Part shown: one piece after another, positions 43,777 through 51,306 of the stretch
Numbering within the stretch: position 1 is the stretch's first letter
Layout: each line of letters opens with the position of its first letter
NCBI GenBank assembly: GCA_028280265.1
Contig: JANQMD010000011.1
Location: forward strand, 1 to 64,000
DNA: 64,000 bases
Direction of reading: 5' to 3'
Source: Flavobacteriaceae bacterium
GTDB lineage: Bacteria > Bacteroidota > Bacteroidia > Flavobacteriales > Flavobacteriaceae
Translations under genes and position numbers: made by a program
The notes under the pieces: generated by a model
Told to the model about the DNA's origin: nothing
The model's database searches: none
The model's input: only the letters and a program-made list of their open reading frames with translations

Positions 43777-44898
43777 ATGATTACACTGAAGGAAATGAAA
43801 ACCAAAAAGGAAATGAAACAGTTTGTTAAATTTCCTTTTTCTTTATTTAAAGGGAATCCCTATTGGGTTCCGCCTATTGTAAAAGGAGAGTTGGAAAGTC
43901 TTGACAAGCATAAGAACCCTGCTTTTGAGCATGCCAATGCTCGTTTTTTTGTTGCTTTTAAGCATGGGAAAATCGCAGGTCGAATTGCTGCCATTACCAA
44001 CTCTTATGAAATTGATAAACAAGGGATTAAAAAAATGCGATTTGGTTGGTATGATGTGATTGATGATGTTGAGGTTTCAAGAGCTCTATTAGATAAAGTG
44101 ATAGCTATTGGAAAAGAGAATGATTTGGAATACGTAGAAGGTCCCGTTGGTTTTTCTAACCTAGACAAAGTGGGTGTTTTAACCAAAGGTTTTCATCATA
44201 TTGGTACTATGATTACTTGGTACTCACAACCTTATTACAAGGAACATCTAGAAAATTTAGGCTTCGTAAAAGAAAAAGAGTATCTCGAAAATAAATTCGA
44301 GATAAAAAATGTTAATCATCCATACTACGCCCGTATTTCAAAGATCATCAAAAAAAGATTCAAATTAAAATCTCTCAATTTTACACAGACAAAAGATATT
44401 ATGCCTTACGTAGATGATATGTTTGATTTGTTTAGCAAAACGTATTCAAAATTATCATCATACGTTCCAATTTCTGATAAACAAATTGCATACTTTAAAG
44501 AGAAATACATCAAGTTTATCAACCCTGAGTTTATTCAATTTGTTATAGATGAGAATGGGAAAATGATTGCTTTTGCCATCATTATGCCCTCATTTTCTAA
44601 GGCATTACAAAAAGCAAACGGAAACCTTTTTCCTTTCGGAGTTTTTCATCTTCTAAAAGCGCGTAAAAATCCTAAAGTGGTGACATCTTATTTGATTGGT
44701 GTTGAGGAAGAGTACCAGAATAAGGGAGTTACAGCTATTATTTTTGATGAGTACTTAAGCGCTTTTAAAAAACAAAACGTAGAAACGATGGTAAGAACTC
44801 CTGAGTTGGAAGAAAATACTGCGATACACCAATTATGGAAAAATTTCAACCCTGTTACTCATAAAAGAAGAAGAACATACCGATTGAATATTGAGTGA
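43777..44898 (+). CDS. GNAT-like acyltransferase family protein
   Basis: A 373-residue protein with two parts that resemble GNAT folds. The C-terminal part contains VTSYLIGVEEEYQNKGVTAI, in which the EEYQNKGVTAI stretch matches the acetyl-CoA-binding Q/RxxGxG/A motif loosely. The N-terminal part has NPYWVPPI and FEHANARFFVAFKHGKIAGR, a pattern common in conserved Bacteroidota proteins sometimes mislabelled as GTP cyclohydrolase. Substrate unknown. Confidence 0.72.
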   Translation: MITLKEMKTKKEMKQFVKFPFSLFKGNPYWVPPIVKGELESLDKHKNPAFEHANARFFVAFKHGKIAGRIAAITNSYEIDKQGIKKMRFGWYDVIDDVEVSRALLDKVIAIGKENDLEYVEGPVGFSNLDKVGVLTKGFHHIGTMITWYSQPYYKEHLENLGFVKEKEYLENKFEIKNVNHPYYARISKIIKKRFKLKSLNFTQTKDIMPYVDDMFDLFSKTYSKLSSYVPISDKQIAYFKEKYIKFINPEFIQFVIDENGKMIAFAIIMPSFSKALQKANGNLFPFGVFHLLKARKNPKVVTSYLIGVEEEYQNKGVTAIIFDEYLSAFKKQNVETMVRTPELEENTAIHQLWKNFNPVTHKRRRTYRLNIE

Positions 44899-44918
44899 TA
44901 TGAAATATGGAAACATTA

Positions 44919-44966
44919 AATCATTGAATCATTAAGTTATTGAATCATTAAGTTATTGAATCATTA
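44919..44966. repeat. Six 8-bp units before rsmE
   Basis: Units of the form AATCATTG, AATCATTA and AGTTATTG follow each other without slip for 48 bp and stop 4 nt before the rsmE ATG. They form part of the rsmE leader. The same octamer family occurs in the gaps at 47325-47516, 48676-48803 and 53975-54070. Confidence 0.8.
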
Positions 44967-44970
44967 AAAG

Positions 44971-45678
44971 ATGCAGTTATTTTACAATCCAGAAATAGAC
45001 CACAATACACAACAGATTACTTTTGATAAAATTGAGAGTAGACATATTGTAAAAGTACTCCGCAAGAAAGAGGGAGACAAAGTTTATATTACGAATGGAC
45101 AAGGGTCTCTTTTTGTTTCTCAAATTAATATTGCTAGTGATAAAAAATGCTTGGCTACAATTTTCAACCATCAGAAAAAGTTGAAGCAGCACAATTATTA
45201 CCTACATGTTGCGGTTGCTCCCACTAAAAATATTGAACGATTCGAATGGTTTCTTGAGAAAGCAACAGAAATAGGAATTGATGAAATCACTCCGATCCTC
45301 ACCCAAAATTCTGAGCGAAAGGTGATTAAAAAAGAACGTTTAGAAAAGATCATTCAATCTGCCATGAAGCAATCTCTAAAGTACCATCTTCCAAAACTCA
45401 ATGAAATCACTTCTTTTGATAAATTCTTAACAGAGAATATAGAAGGTAAAAAGTATATTGCTCATTGTTACGACGATCAGAAACAGAGTATGAAAGATTG
45501 TATTTCATTAGATGAATCTGCAACCATACTTATAGGACCTGAAGGAGATTTTTCAACCTCCGAAGTTGCTAAAAGTTTGGATTTGAATTATATGCCTATT
45601 ACTCTCGGAGCAGCTCGATTAAGAACAGAAACAGCAGCTTTGGTCGCAGTTCAGAACATAGCATTTATTAATCAGTAA
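44971..45678 (+). CDS. rsmE: 16S rRNA (uracil1498-N3)-methyltransferase
   Basis: A 235-residue SPOUT methyltransferase acting on U1498 of 16S rRNA. The N-terminal PUA-like domain covers about residues 1-70 (SRHIVKVLRKKEGD). The trefoil-knot SAM site is seen in ILIGPEGDFS and LGAARLRTETAAL near the C-terminus. Length and motifs are standard. The leader consists of 8-bp repeats. Confidence 0.95.
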   Translation: MQLFYNPEIDHNTQQITFDKIESRHIVKVLRKKEGDKVYITNGQGSLFVSQINIASDKKCLATIFNHQKKLKQHNYYLHVAVAPTKNIERFEWFLEKATEIGIDEITPILTQNSERKVIKKERLEKIIQSAMKQSLKYHLPKLNEITSFDKFLTENIEGKKYIAHCYDDQKQSMKDCISLDESATILIGPEGDFSTSEVAKSLDLNYMPITLGAARLRTETAALVAVQNIAFINQ

Positions 45679-45712
45679 GGTCAAATTTCTTATCTTGCTT
45701 TAAATTCATTTT

Positions 45713-46363
45713 TTGTTGAAACAATTTTTTGTCACCCTTTTTTTGATTGCTTTTACATCATGGAACATACTATCTCAGGATGTTGCTGTCTTAAAATATA
45801 ATGGTGGTGGAGATTGGTATTCGAATCCAACTGCTTTACCTAATCTCATTGATTTTACCAATGAAAATTGTCAGACAAAAATCTCAAAAAACCCAACATC
45901 TGTAGCTGTAGGAAATTTAGATTTATTCAATTTTCCAATTGTGTTTATGACGGGACATGGAAATATTTTCTTTTCCGATGATGAAGCAGAAAACTTGAGA
46001 AACTACCTCATCTCGGGAGGTTTTTTGCACGTCTCCGATAACTACGGATTGGATAAATACATCCGGAGAGAAATGAAAAAAGCCTTTCCTAAATTAGATT
46101 TTCAAGAGATTCCTACCGATCACCCCATTTACAATCAAACGTTTACTTTTAAAAACGGATTACCCAAAATCCATGAGCATGACAAGAAACCTTCTCAAGG
46201 GTTTGGAATTTTCTATGAAGGTCGCTTGGTATGTTTTTACGACTATGAGTCTGATTTGAGTGACGGGTGGGAAGATGCTTCTGTGCATAACAATCCCCCT
46301 GAAGTTCGTACAAAAGCATTAAAAATGGGAGCCAACATCATTGAATATGCCTTTAAAAACTGA
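45713..46363 (+). CDS. DUF4159 domain-containing exported protein
   Basis: A 216-residue protein with a signal peptide ending WNILSQ (about residue 22) and a single DUF4159 domain: VLKYNGGGDWYSNPTALPNL, FMTGHGNIFFSDDEAENLR and GGFLHVSDNYGLD. The fold resembles a glutamine-amidotransferase-like domain without catalytic residues that I can point to. Function unknown. The start is TTG (45713 or the adjacent TTG at 45716). It overlaps the symporter gene by 17 nt. Confidence 0.85.
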   Translation: MLKQFFVTLFLIAFTSWNILSQDVAVLKYNGGGDWYSNPTALPNLIDFTNENCQTKISKNPTSVAVGNLDLFNFPIVFMTGHGNIFFSDDEAENLRNYLISGGFLHVSDNYGLDKYIRREMKKAFPKLDFQEIPTDHPIYNQTFTFKNGLPKIHEHDKKPSQGFGIFYEGRLVCFYDYESDLSDGWEDASVHNNPPEVRTKALKMGANIIEYAFKN

Positions 46364-47267
46364 TCCAAACTTTGACATTGATAGTATTAAAATTAATTTC
46401 GACACAGAATCTTTATGGGTTCTAAACATTGCTATTGGGATTATTATGTTTGGAGTTGCTTTGGGAATTACCAAAGAAGATTTTAAGCGATTGTTCCGAA
46501 ATCCAAAAATTCTTCTGGTTGGTGTTTTATCACAGTTTATCTTACTCCCAGCACTTACTTTTTTAGCCATTATACTTATTGAACCGTATCCGAGCTTTGC
46601 TTTGGGCATGATGATGATAGCTGCATGCCCTGGAGGAAATGTATCAAACTTTTACAGTAAAATGGCCAAAGGAAATGCTGCACTATCGGTAAGTTTAACA
46701 GCTTTTGCCACCTTAGTTTGCTTAGTTATGACTCCTTTTAATTTGCAATTTTGGGGAAGTTTGTACGAGCCCACGAATACCATTCTAAAAACGGTGGAAC
46801 TAGATCCTTTTGAACTGTTTAAGCTAGTACTGTTGATTCTTGGAATTCCCTTAGCTGCTGGAATGATTGTCAATACTCGATTTCCAAAGACGGCTCAAAA
46901 AATGGAAAGAGTTTTGAAACCTTTTTCCATGCTTGTCTTTCTTGCTCTCATCGTTGGTGCTTTTTATGAAAACATTGACATTTTTCTAGATTACATATAC
47001 CTAGTTGCTGCTCTTGTGATCTTCCATAACATCGGAGCCTTTATCATTGGATACTATACTGCCAAAGGTTTTGGTTTGGAACGAAAAGATGTAAAAACCA
47101 TTTCCATGGAGACTGGTATACAAAACGGCGGGCTGGGATTGTTATTGATCTTTGGCTTTTTTGAAGGACTAGGCGGTATGGCTTTATTAGCTGCTTTTTG
47201 GGGTGTTTGGGATGTCTTTTCTGGAATGGCTTTGGCCACTTATTGGGGAAGAAAAGGGAAATTATGA
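46347..47267 (+). CDS. Bile acid:sodium symporter family (BASS) transporter
   Basis: A 306-residue inner-membrane protein with nine to ten helices of the BASS family, which imports bile acids, pyruvate, pantoate or similar organic anions with sodium. Family motifs include MMMIAACPGGNVSNFYSKMA and METGIQNGGLGLLL, the crossover regions that bind sodium. The bacterial substrate cannot be named. I use the ATG at 46347; a TTG two codons upstream is also open. Confidence 0.9.
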   Translation: MPLKTDPNFDIDSIKINFDTESLWVLNIAIGIIMFGVALGITKEDFKRLFRNPKILLVGVLSQFILLPALTFLAIILIEPYPSFALGMMMIAACPGGNVSNFYSKMAKGNAALSVSLTAFATLVCLVMTPFNLQFWGSLYEPTNTILKTVELDPFELFKLVLLILGIPLAAGMIVNTRFPKTAQKMERVLKPFSMLVFLALIVGAFYENIDIFLDYIYLVAALVIFHNIGAFIIGYYTAKGFGLERKDVKTISMETGIQNGGLGLLLIFGFFEGLGGMALLAAFWGVWDVFSGMALATYWGRKGKL

Positions 47268-47324
47268 ATTAAGAAAGTTCGAAAATATATTTACGAAACA
47301 AAAACGTTCTTACTTTCTTTTTAA

Positions 47325-47516
47325 GACTATTGGATTTTTAGATTCTTGGAGTATTTAACATTTTAAAATTTTACCTATTCACTAATGTGAAACTCTGAAA
47401 CTTTCAAACCTAAGATTCTCGCGTCGCTCACACTCTTTAGAATGACACTATTATTCCATTGCTACATTTTCAAATTATCGCATTGGTAAATTAATTCATT
47501 GTTTTATTCAATCATT
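47325..47516. repeat. Intergenic 8-bp repeats with an embedded short dispersed repeat
   Basis: The 252-bp gap between the convergent symporter and SafE-like genes is filled by octamer units in register: first about twelve ending variously (GATTTTTA, GATTCTTG, GAAACTTT; 47325-47420), then, after a different element, eight that all end in ATT (47453-47516). The element between (47421-47452, with GCGTCGCTCACAC and AGAATGACA) looks like a worn copy of a common flavobacterial intergenic repeat. No gene or RNA is supported here. Confidence 0.7.
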
Positions 47517-47519
47517 ATT

Positions 47520-48221
47520 TTAGTGACACATATGAGTAGCATTTACCTCATCTAGCATCACTGGTACTGGTGAGATGTATGGAATTCCCAACCCTAGCCC
47601 TCTTAGTACAAAAACAAAACCAATCACTACAACTACATATGGGATCATCTTTTGTATTTTTTGACGATTGACATAATTGGTTAGGTTTCCCAAAAGTACT
47701 ACAGCAGTCATTAGCGGAACAGTCCCCAAACCAAAGAGAGTCATGTAAGTCATTCCTTGCAAAACAGAAGTTGAGGTTAAGGAAGCAATTACAGCCATGT
47801 AAACCAATCCGCAGGGGAGCAATCCATTTAAAAAGCCAATGGTAAAAAACGTAGAACTTTCTTTTCTTTTCAATGATTGTCCCAAAGCTGATTTGATTTT
47901 TCCCGTAAACTTGACGATGGGTTGCGTTATAGAAAATCGTGAAAACAATTTTGGACTTACCATAGACAAGATCATGATGACTCCTACTGCTATGGATATC
48001 TGCTGTTGCAATCCAAACAGGTACAACCCTTTCCCTAAAAGACCAAAAAGAGCTCCTATTAATGAATAAGAAAAAATTCTTCCTAAATGATACAATACAG
48101 TTTGAAATACTCCTTTAACCTTTTGAGTACGATCTATGGGAATCATGAATGCAATGGGTCCACACATGCCTACACAATGAAAGCTCCCTAATAACCCAAA
48201 AAGTAATGCAGTGTACGCCAT
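47520..48221 (-). CDS. SafE/DsbD-like membrane protein of the cbb3 assembly cluster
   Basis: A 233-residue membrane protein with six helices, of the TauE/SafE or DsbD_2 type. Near its start is LGSFHCVGMCGPIAF, with two Cys and one His close to the membrane, and the C-terminus ends THMCH, adding a Cys flanked by two His. Proteins of this kind accompany ccoG/ccoH/ccoI in many genomes and are thought to help copper delivery or thiol reduction for cbb3 oxidase. A sulfite export role is not supported by context. The start overlaps the fixH stop by 1 nt. It is the last gene of the cco unit. Confidence 0.8.
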   Translation of the reverse strand: MAYTALLFGLLGSFHCVGMCGPIAFMIPIDRTQKVKGVFQTVLYHLGRIFSYSLIGALFGLLGKGLYLFGLQQQISIAVGVIMILSMVSPKLFSRFSITQPIVKFTGKIKSALGQSLKRKESSTFFTIGFLNGLLPCGLVYMAVIASLTSTSVLQGMTYMTLFGLGTVPLMTAVVLLGNLTNYVNRQKIQKMIPYVVVVIGFVFVLRGLGLGIPYISPVPVMLDEVNATHMCH

Positions 48222-48667
48222 TAGTAAACAATTTCGTCTGTAAACAGATAATCTACCTTTTGGTGTTTTATTTCAATAGAAATGTTCCAGCGACCATCCG
48301 ACAGATGTTTGTCAGGCACGAGCAAATAATTCTGAATATTTGAAAGTGGAATCTCAAAATCCAGTTGTTTGTCAGATGGTCTGTATAGGAACACTTTTCC
48401 TTCCAAAGCAGTATTTTTAAATGTTTCAGGGAATTGAATCAACAATCCATCTTTAACTCTCTTATAAGAAATCTTTTCTCTCAAATCCTGAGCATTTTTA
48501 CTGGCATTGATTTTATCCTGATAACCTAGTTCTTTTTCATAATACTTTTCAGTGACTAAGTCGTGATTGTAGTCGTTATCTGTAGTCATCGTAATGACAA
48601 AGTACATGATAAAACTCACGAAAAAAACTATGGCTATTACAATACCTTTTCCCCAATTTATCTTCAT
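48221..48667 (-). CDS. FixH/CcoH family cbb3 assembly protein
   Basis: A 148-residue protein with one N-terminal membrane helix (about residues 7-27) and a periplasmic beta domain, the layout of FixH/CcoH, which stabilises cbb3 oxidase during assembly. The signature NDYNHDLVTEKYYEKELGYQ lies just after the helix. The true start is taken as the ATG at 48667: a longer frame from 48730 adds 21 residues that are a translation of the 8-bp intergenic repeats. Confidence 0.87.
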   Translation of the reverse strand: MKINWGKGIVIAIVFFVSFIMYFVITMTTDNDYNHDLVTEKYYEKELGYQDKINASKNAQDLREKISYKRVKDGLLIQFPETFKNTALEGKVFLYRPSDKQLDFEIPLSNIQNYLLVPDKHLSDGRWNISIEIKHQKVDYLFTDEIVY

Positions 48668-48675
48668 AATGTTTT

Positions 48676-48803
48676 TAGTTTTTAAGTTCTTAGATTTCTG
48701 GATTCCTAGATTATTTAACCGTTTGATCATTCGATCATTCGATTACTGGATTATTAGATTATTGAATTATTGGATCATTAATTCATTTCATCATTAAACC
48801 ATT
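48676..48803. repeat. Sixteen tandem degenerate 8-bp units between ccoG and fixH
   Basis: The region divides without gap into sixteen octamers, each with T as last base; most end ATT or CT. Examples are GGATTATT (48748-48755), AGATTATT (48756-48763), GGATCATT (48772-48779) and TCATCATT (48788-48795). The block ends at the ccoG stop codon and lies inside the cco unit. This is the longest and cleanest copy of the family in the window. Confidence 0.85.
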
Positions 48804-50224
48804 TATCTATAGCTCCTTGGTCCTAAGAAGTTTGTATGTGTTGTTTCAATCAGTTTATTCCCGCTATACACTCCTATTTTTAATTGTGTTTTATTTCCTT
48901 TTAATTCTTTTATCGGAATCTCAATAAATAAGGTTCCTTCTGACAGTCCCTGCTTTGGAATAAGAAAAGAGGTATGAGTTACTAACTCGATATTCCCTTC
49001 GTGAGACAGAAGTTTATAGCTTACATTTTCAATATCATCTGTTGTTTTATTAATCACTTTGAATGTATACACATTGCTTATATTTCCGTTTTCTTTTCTT
49101 TCGTACAGCTGTCCAGGTAAACGAAGAATGGTTGCTTCGACATCATTCCGCAAGAACAGCATTCCTACCAACACTGAAATTAGAATTCCCAAAACAGCAG
49201 TGTAGCCTTTCATCCTAGCCGTAAACTTGAAAGCTGATTTTTTTTCAATATTATCGATACTCGCATAACGAATCAATCCTTTAGGCAAGCCTACGTTTTC
49301 CATCATACGATCACATTCATCAATACAAGCTGTACAGTTGACACATTCTAACTGTGTTCCGTTTCGGATATCAATGCCAGTTGGACATACATGCACACAC
49401 AACTTACAATCAATACAGTCTCCTTTTCCTGTGAGTGCTCTGTCCTCGTTCTTTTTGAACTTTGCTCTTCCTTTTTCTTTTTCTCCACGTTTATAATCGT
49501 AAGCCACTACAACCGATTGATTGTCTAGAAGTACTCCTTGCAATCTTCCATAAGGGCAAGCTATAATACAAACCTGCTCACGAAACCATACAAACACAAA
49601 ATAGAAAACACCTGTAAAAATGAGTAAAGAGATCAATGTACTTAGATGATCTAATGGCGATGAAAACACATAACTGATTAGCTCATCGCTACCAATTAAA
49701 TAGGCTAAAAAAACATTGGCTATCAGAAAAGAAATGACAAAGAAAATAAACCATTTCAGCACTCTTTTTCGAATCTTTTCAGCATTCCAGGATTGTTTGT
49801 TCAAACGAATTTGTTTTCCTCTATCTCCTTCAATCCAGTACTCAATTCTTCGGAAAACCATTTCCATAAAAATAGTTTGTGGGCAAATCCAACCACAAAA
49901 GATTCGCCCAAAAACTACTGTAAATAAGGTGACAAATACGACACCAATGACCATAGAAATTACGAATAAGTAAAAATCTTGAGGCCAAAAAGGAAAACCA
50001 AAAATGTTGAATCTTCTCTCCAATACATTCAAAAGCAAAAATTGGTTTCCGTTAACTTTTATAAAAGGAGCAGAAAATAAAAAGGCTAATAAAAAGTAGC
50101 TCACCCACTTTCTGTAATCGTAAAAACGACCACTTGGTTTTTTAGGATACACCCAAGATCGTTTTCCTTCCTCATTGATGGTACCAATGCTGTCTCTGAA
50201 GTTTTCGTTCTCGGGTGTTTCCAT
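48803..50224 (-). CDS. ccoG: cbb3 oxidase accessory protein CcoG (4Fe-4S ferredoxin-type)
   Basis: A 473-residue membrane protein with about five helices and two 4Fe-4S sites of ferredoxin type: CIDCKLCVHVCP and CVNCTACIDEC in the middle, and a CGWICPQ motif near residue 108 plus CIIACPYG. CcoG/RdxA reduces Cu2+ to Cu+ for insertion into cbb3 oxidase. The C-terminal periplasmic immunoglobulin-like domain is present. It lies 24 nt after ccoP. Confidence 0.94.
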   Translation of the reverse strand: METPENENFRDSIGTINEEGKRSWVYPKKPSGRFYDYRKWVSYFLLAFLFSAPFIKVNGNQFLLLNVLERRFNIFGFPFWPQDFYLFVISMVIGVVFVTLFTVVFGRIFCGWICPQTIFMEMVFRRIEYWIEGDRGKQIRLNKQSWNAEKIRKRVLKWFIFFVISFLIANVFLAYLIGSDELISYVFSSPLDHLSTLISLLIFTGVFYFVFVWFREQVCIIACPYGRLQGVLLDNQSVVVAYDYKRGEKEKGRAKFKKNEDRALTGKGDCIDCKLCVHVCPTGIDIRNGTQLECVNCTACIDECDRMMENVGLPKGLIRYASIDNIEKKSAFKFTARMKGYTAVLGILISVLVGMLFLRNDVEATILRLPGQLYERKENGNISNVYTFKVINKTTDDIENVSYKLLSHEGNIELVTHTSFLIPKQGLSEGTLFIEIPIKELKGNKTQLKIGVYSGNKLIETTHTNFLGPRSYR

Positions 50225-50248
50225 TCTAACTACTAAAAACTAACTTTT

Positions 50249-51115
50249 TTATTCTTCTTCCCACAACTCTCCTTCTGCCTTTTTAGGCTTCGCAGGAGTC
50301 GTTCCTTGAAGGGACAATACATAGCTTGCCACTTTTTGAATATCGACAGGTTTTAAAGTGCTTTTCCAAGCCACCATTCCTTTTCCTGATCGACCTCCTT
50401 TAGAGATTGTGTTGAATACTTTATTAATGTTTCCTCCTAAAATCCAATACTCATCCGTTAAATTAGGACCGATACCTCCCCCTCCATCTTTCGCATGACA
50501 GCTGGCACAATTCAGATTGAACACTGCTTTTCCTCTATTCAAAGAAGCTTCATCTGTTAAAAGCTCTACCGTGTTTTCATCAATGATTTTTACATCGGTT
50601 GTACTTTGAATCTCGCGCAACTTTTGTTCAGCAATGGCAACCTCTTTTCTATATTCAGTAGCCTGATCATCTCCATCAAATACATGATAGCGAACCAAAT
50701 ACACGACTCCAAATAATATGGTTGCATAAAACATGTACAACCACCATGGTGGAAGCGAATTGTCTAATTCTTTAATCCCATCATAGTTATGATCTAGTTC
50801 AATTTCTCCTTCCTCTTCAATAGCTTTCGCTTTTGTCCAGCGTTTGAGTATTTTCTTAAGCTCTGCATATTTATCTACAGAAGCCGGATCTATCCCTTGT
50901 TTTTCTAATTCCAAATCTTCTGCCTTCTTTTGAGCAACGACATTTAGAACTTCTTTTAAAACAACCACAAGAACAAAACCAATGAGGGCTAGCCAAACCA
51001 ACGGGTTTTCATAAATATCAAATGGCTTTTCGTAATAGATAAAGGCTGTAGATAGTGCGACAAAGGTGATGACTAAAAACAGAACGTATACGAATGATTG
51101 TAAATACTTTTTCAT
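50249..51115 (-). CDS. ccoP: cbb3-type cytochrome c oxidase subunit CcoP
   Basis: A 288-residue electron-transfer subunit. Two N-terminal helices (about residues 8-55) and a third with SLPPWWLYMFYATILFG are followed by one periplasmic cytochrome c domain with heme site CASCH and a later Met ligand probably in GKGMVAWK. Proteobacterial CcoP has two hemes; only one CxxCH is found here, as is usual in Bacteroidota. It starts 3 nt after the ccoQ stop. Confidence 0.94.
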   Translation of the reverse strand: MKKYLQSFVYVLFLVITFVALSTAFIYYEKPFDIYENPLVWLALIGFVLVVVLKEVLNVVAQKKAEDLELEKQGIDPASVDKYAELKKILKRWTKAKAIEEEGEIELDHNYDGIKELDNSLPPWWLYMFYATILFGVVYLVRYHVFDGDDQATEYRKEVAIAEQKLREIQSTTDVKIIDENTVELLTDEASLNRGKAVFNLNCASCHAKDGGGGIGPNLTDEYWILGGNINKVFNTISKGGRSGKGMVAWKSTLKPVDIQKVASYVLSLQGTTPAKPKKAEGELWEEE

Positions 51116-51118
51116 GGG

Positions 51119-51298
51119 TTAAAATTTTAAATGATCGTCTAAAGGAATGTTACTTACTCTTTTTATGTATTCCTTTTTTGCTGTGAATACCCACCAAAAT
51201 AGTGCAACAAAAAAGGTGAAAAAGATGACTAATGAGATCAAAGGATAGATTTCTATTCCTGTGATGGTTTCTAAGTGATTTTTGACAAATTTTAACAT
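51119..51298 (-). CDS. ccoQ: cbb3-type oxidase subunit CcoQ
   Basis: A 59-residue protein found by translating the minus strand between ccoP and ccoNO: it opens MLKFVKNHLETITGIEIYP, has one membrane helix (about residues 19-41, with ISLVIFFTFFVALFWWVF) and a charged tail ending LDDHLKF. Size, helix and position between ccoNO (8 nt away) and ccoP (3 nt away) identify CcoQ/FixQ, which stabilises the complex. Confidence 0.88.
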   Translation of the reverse strand: MLKFVKNHLETITGIEIYPLISLVIFFTFFVALFWWVFTAKKEYIKRVSNIPLDDHLKF

Positions 51299-51306
51299 CG
51301 TACTAT

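Noticed and set aside
44919..44966. CRISPR-like or microsatellite reading of the octamers
   Set aside because: There are no spacers between units and no cas genes, and units diverge too much for a simple microsatellite.
48668..48730. N-terminal extension of FixH
   Set aside because: The added 21 residues are encoded by the octamer repeats and precede the normal FixH start and membrane helix.
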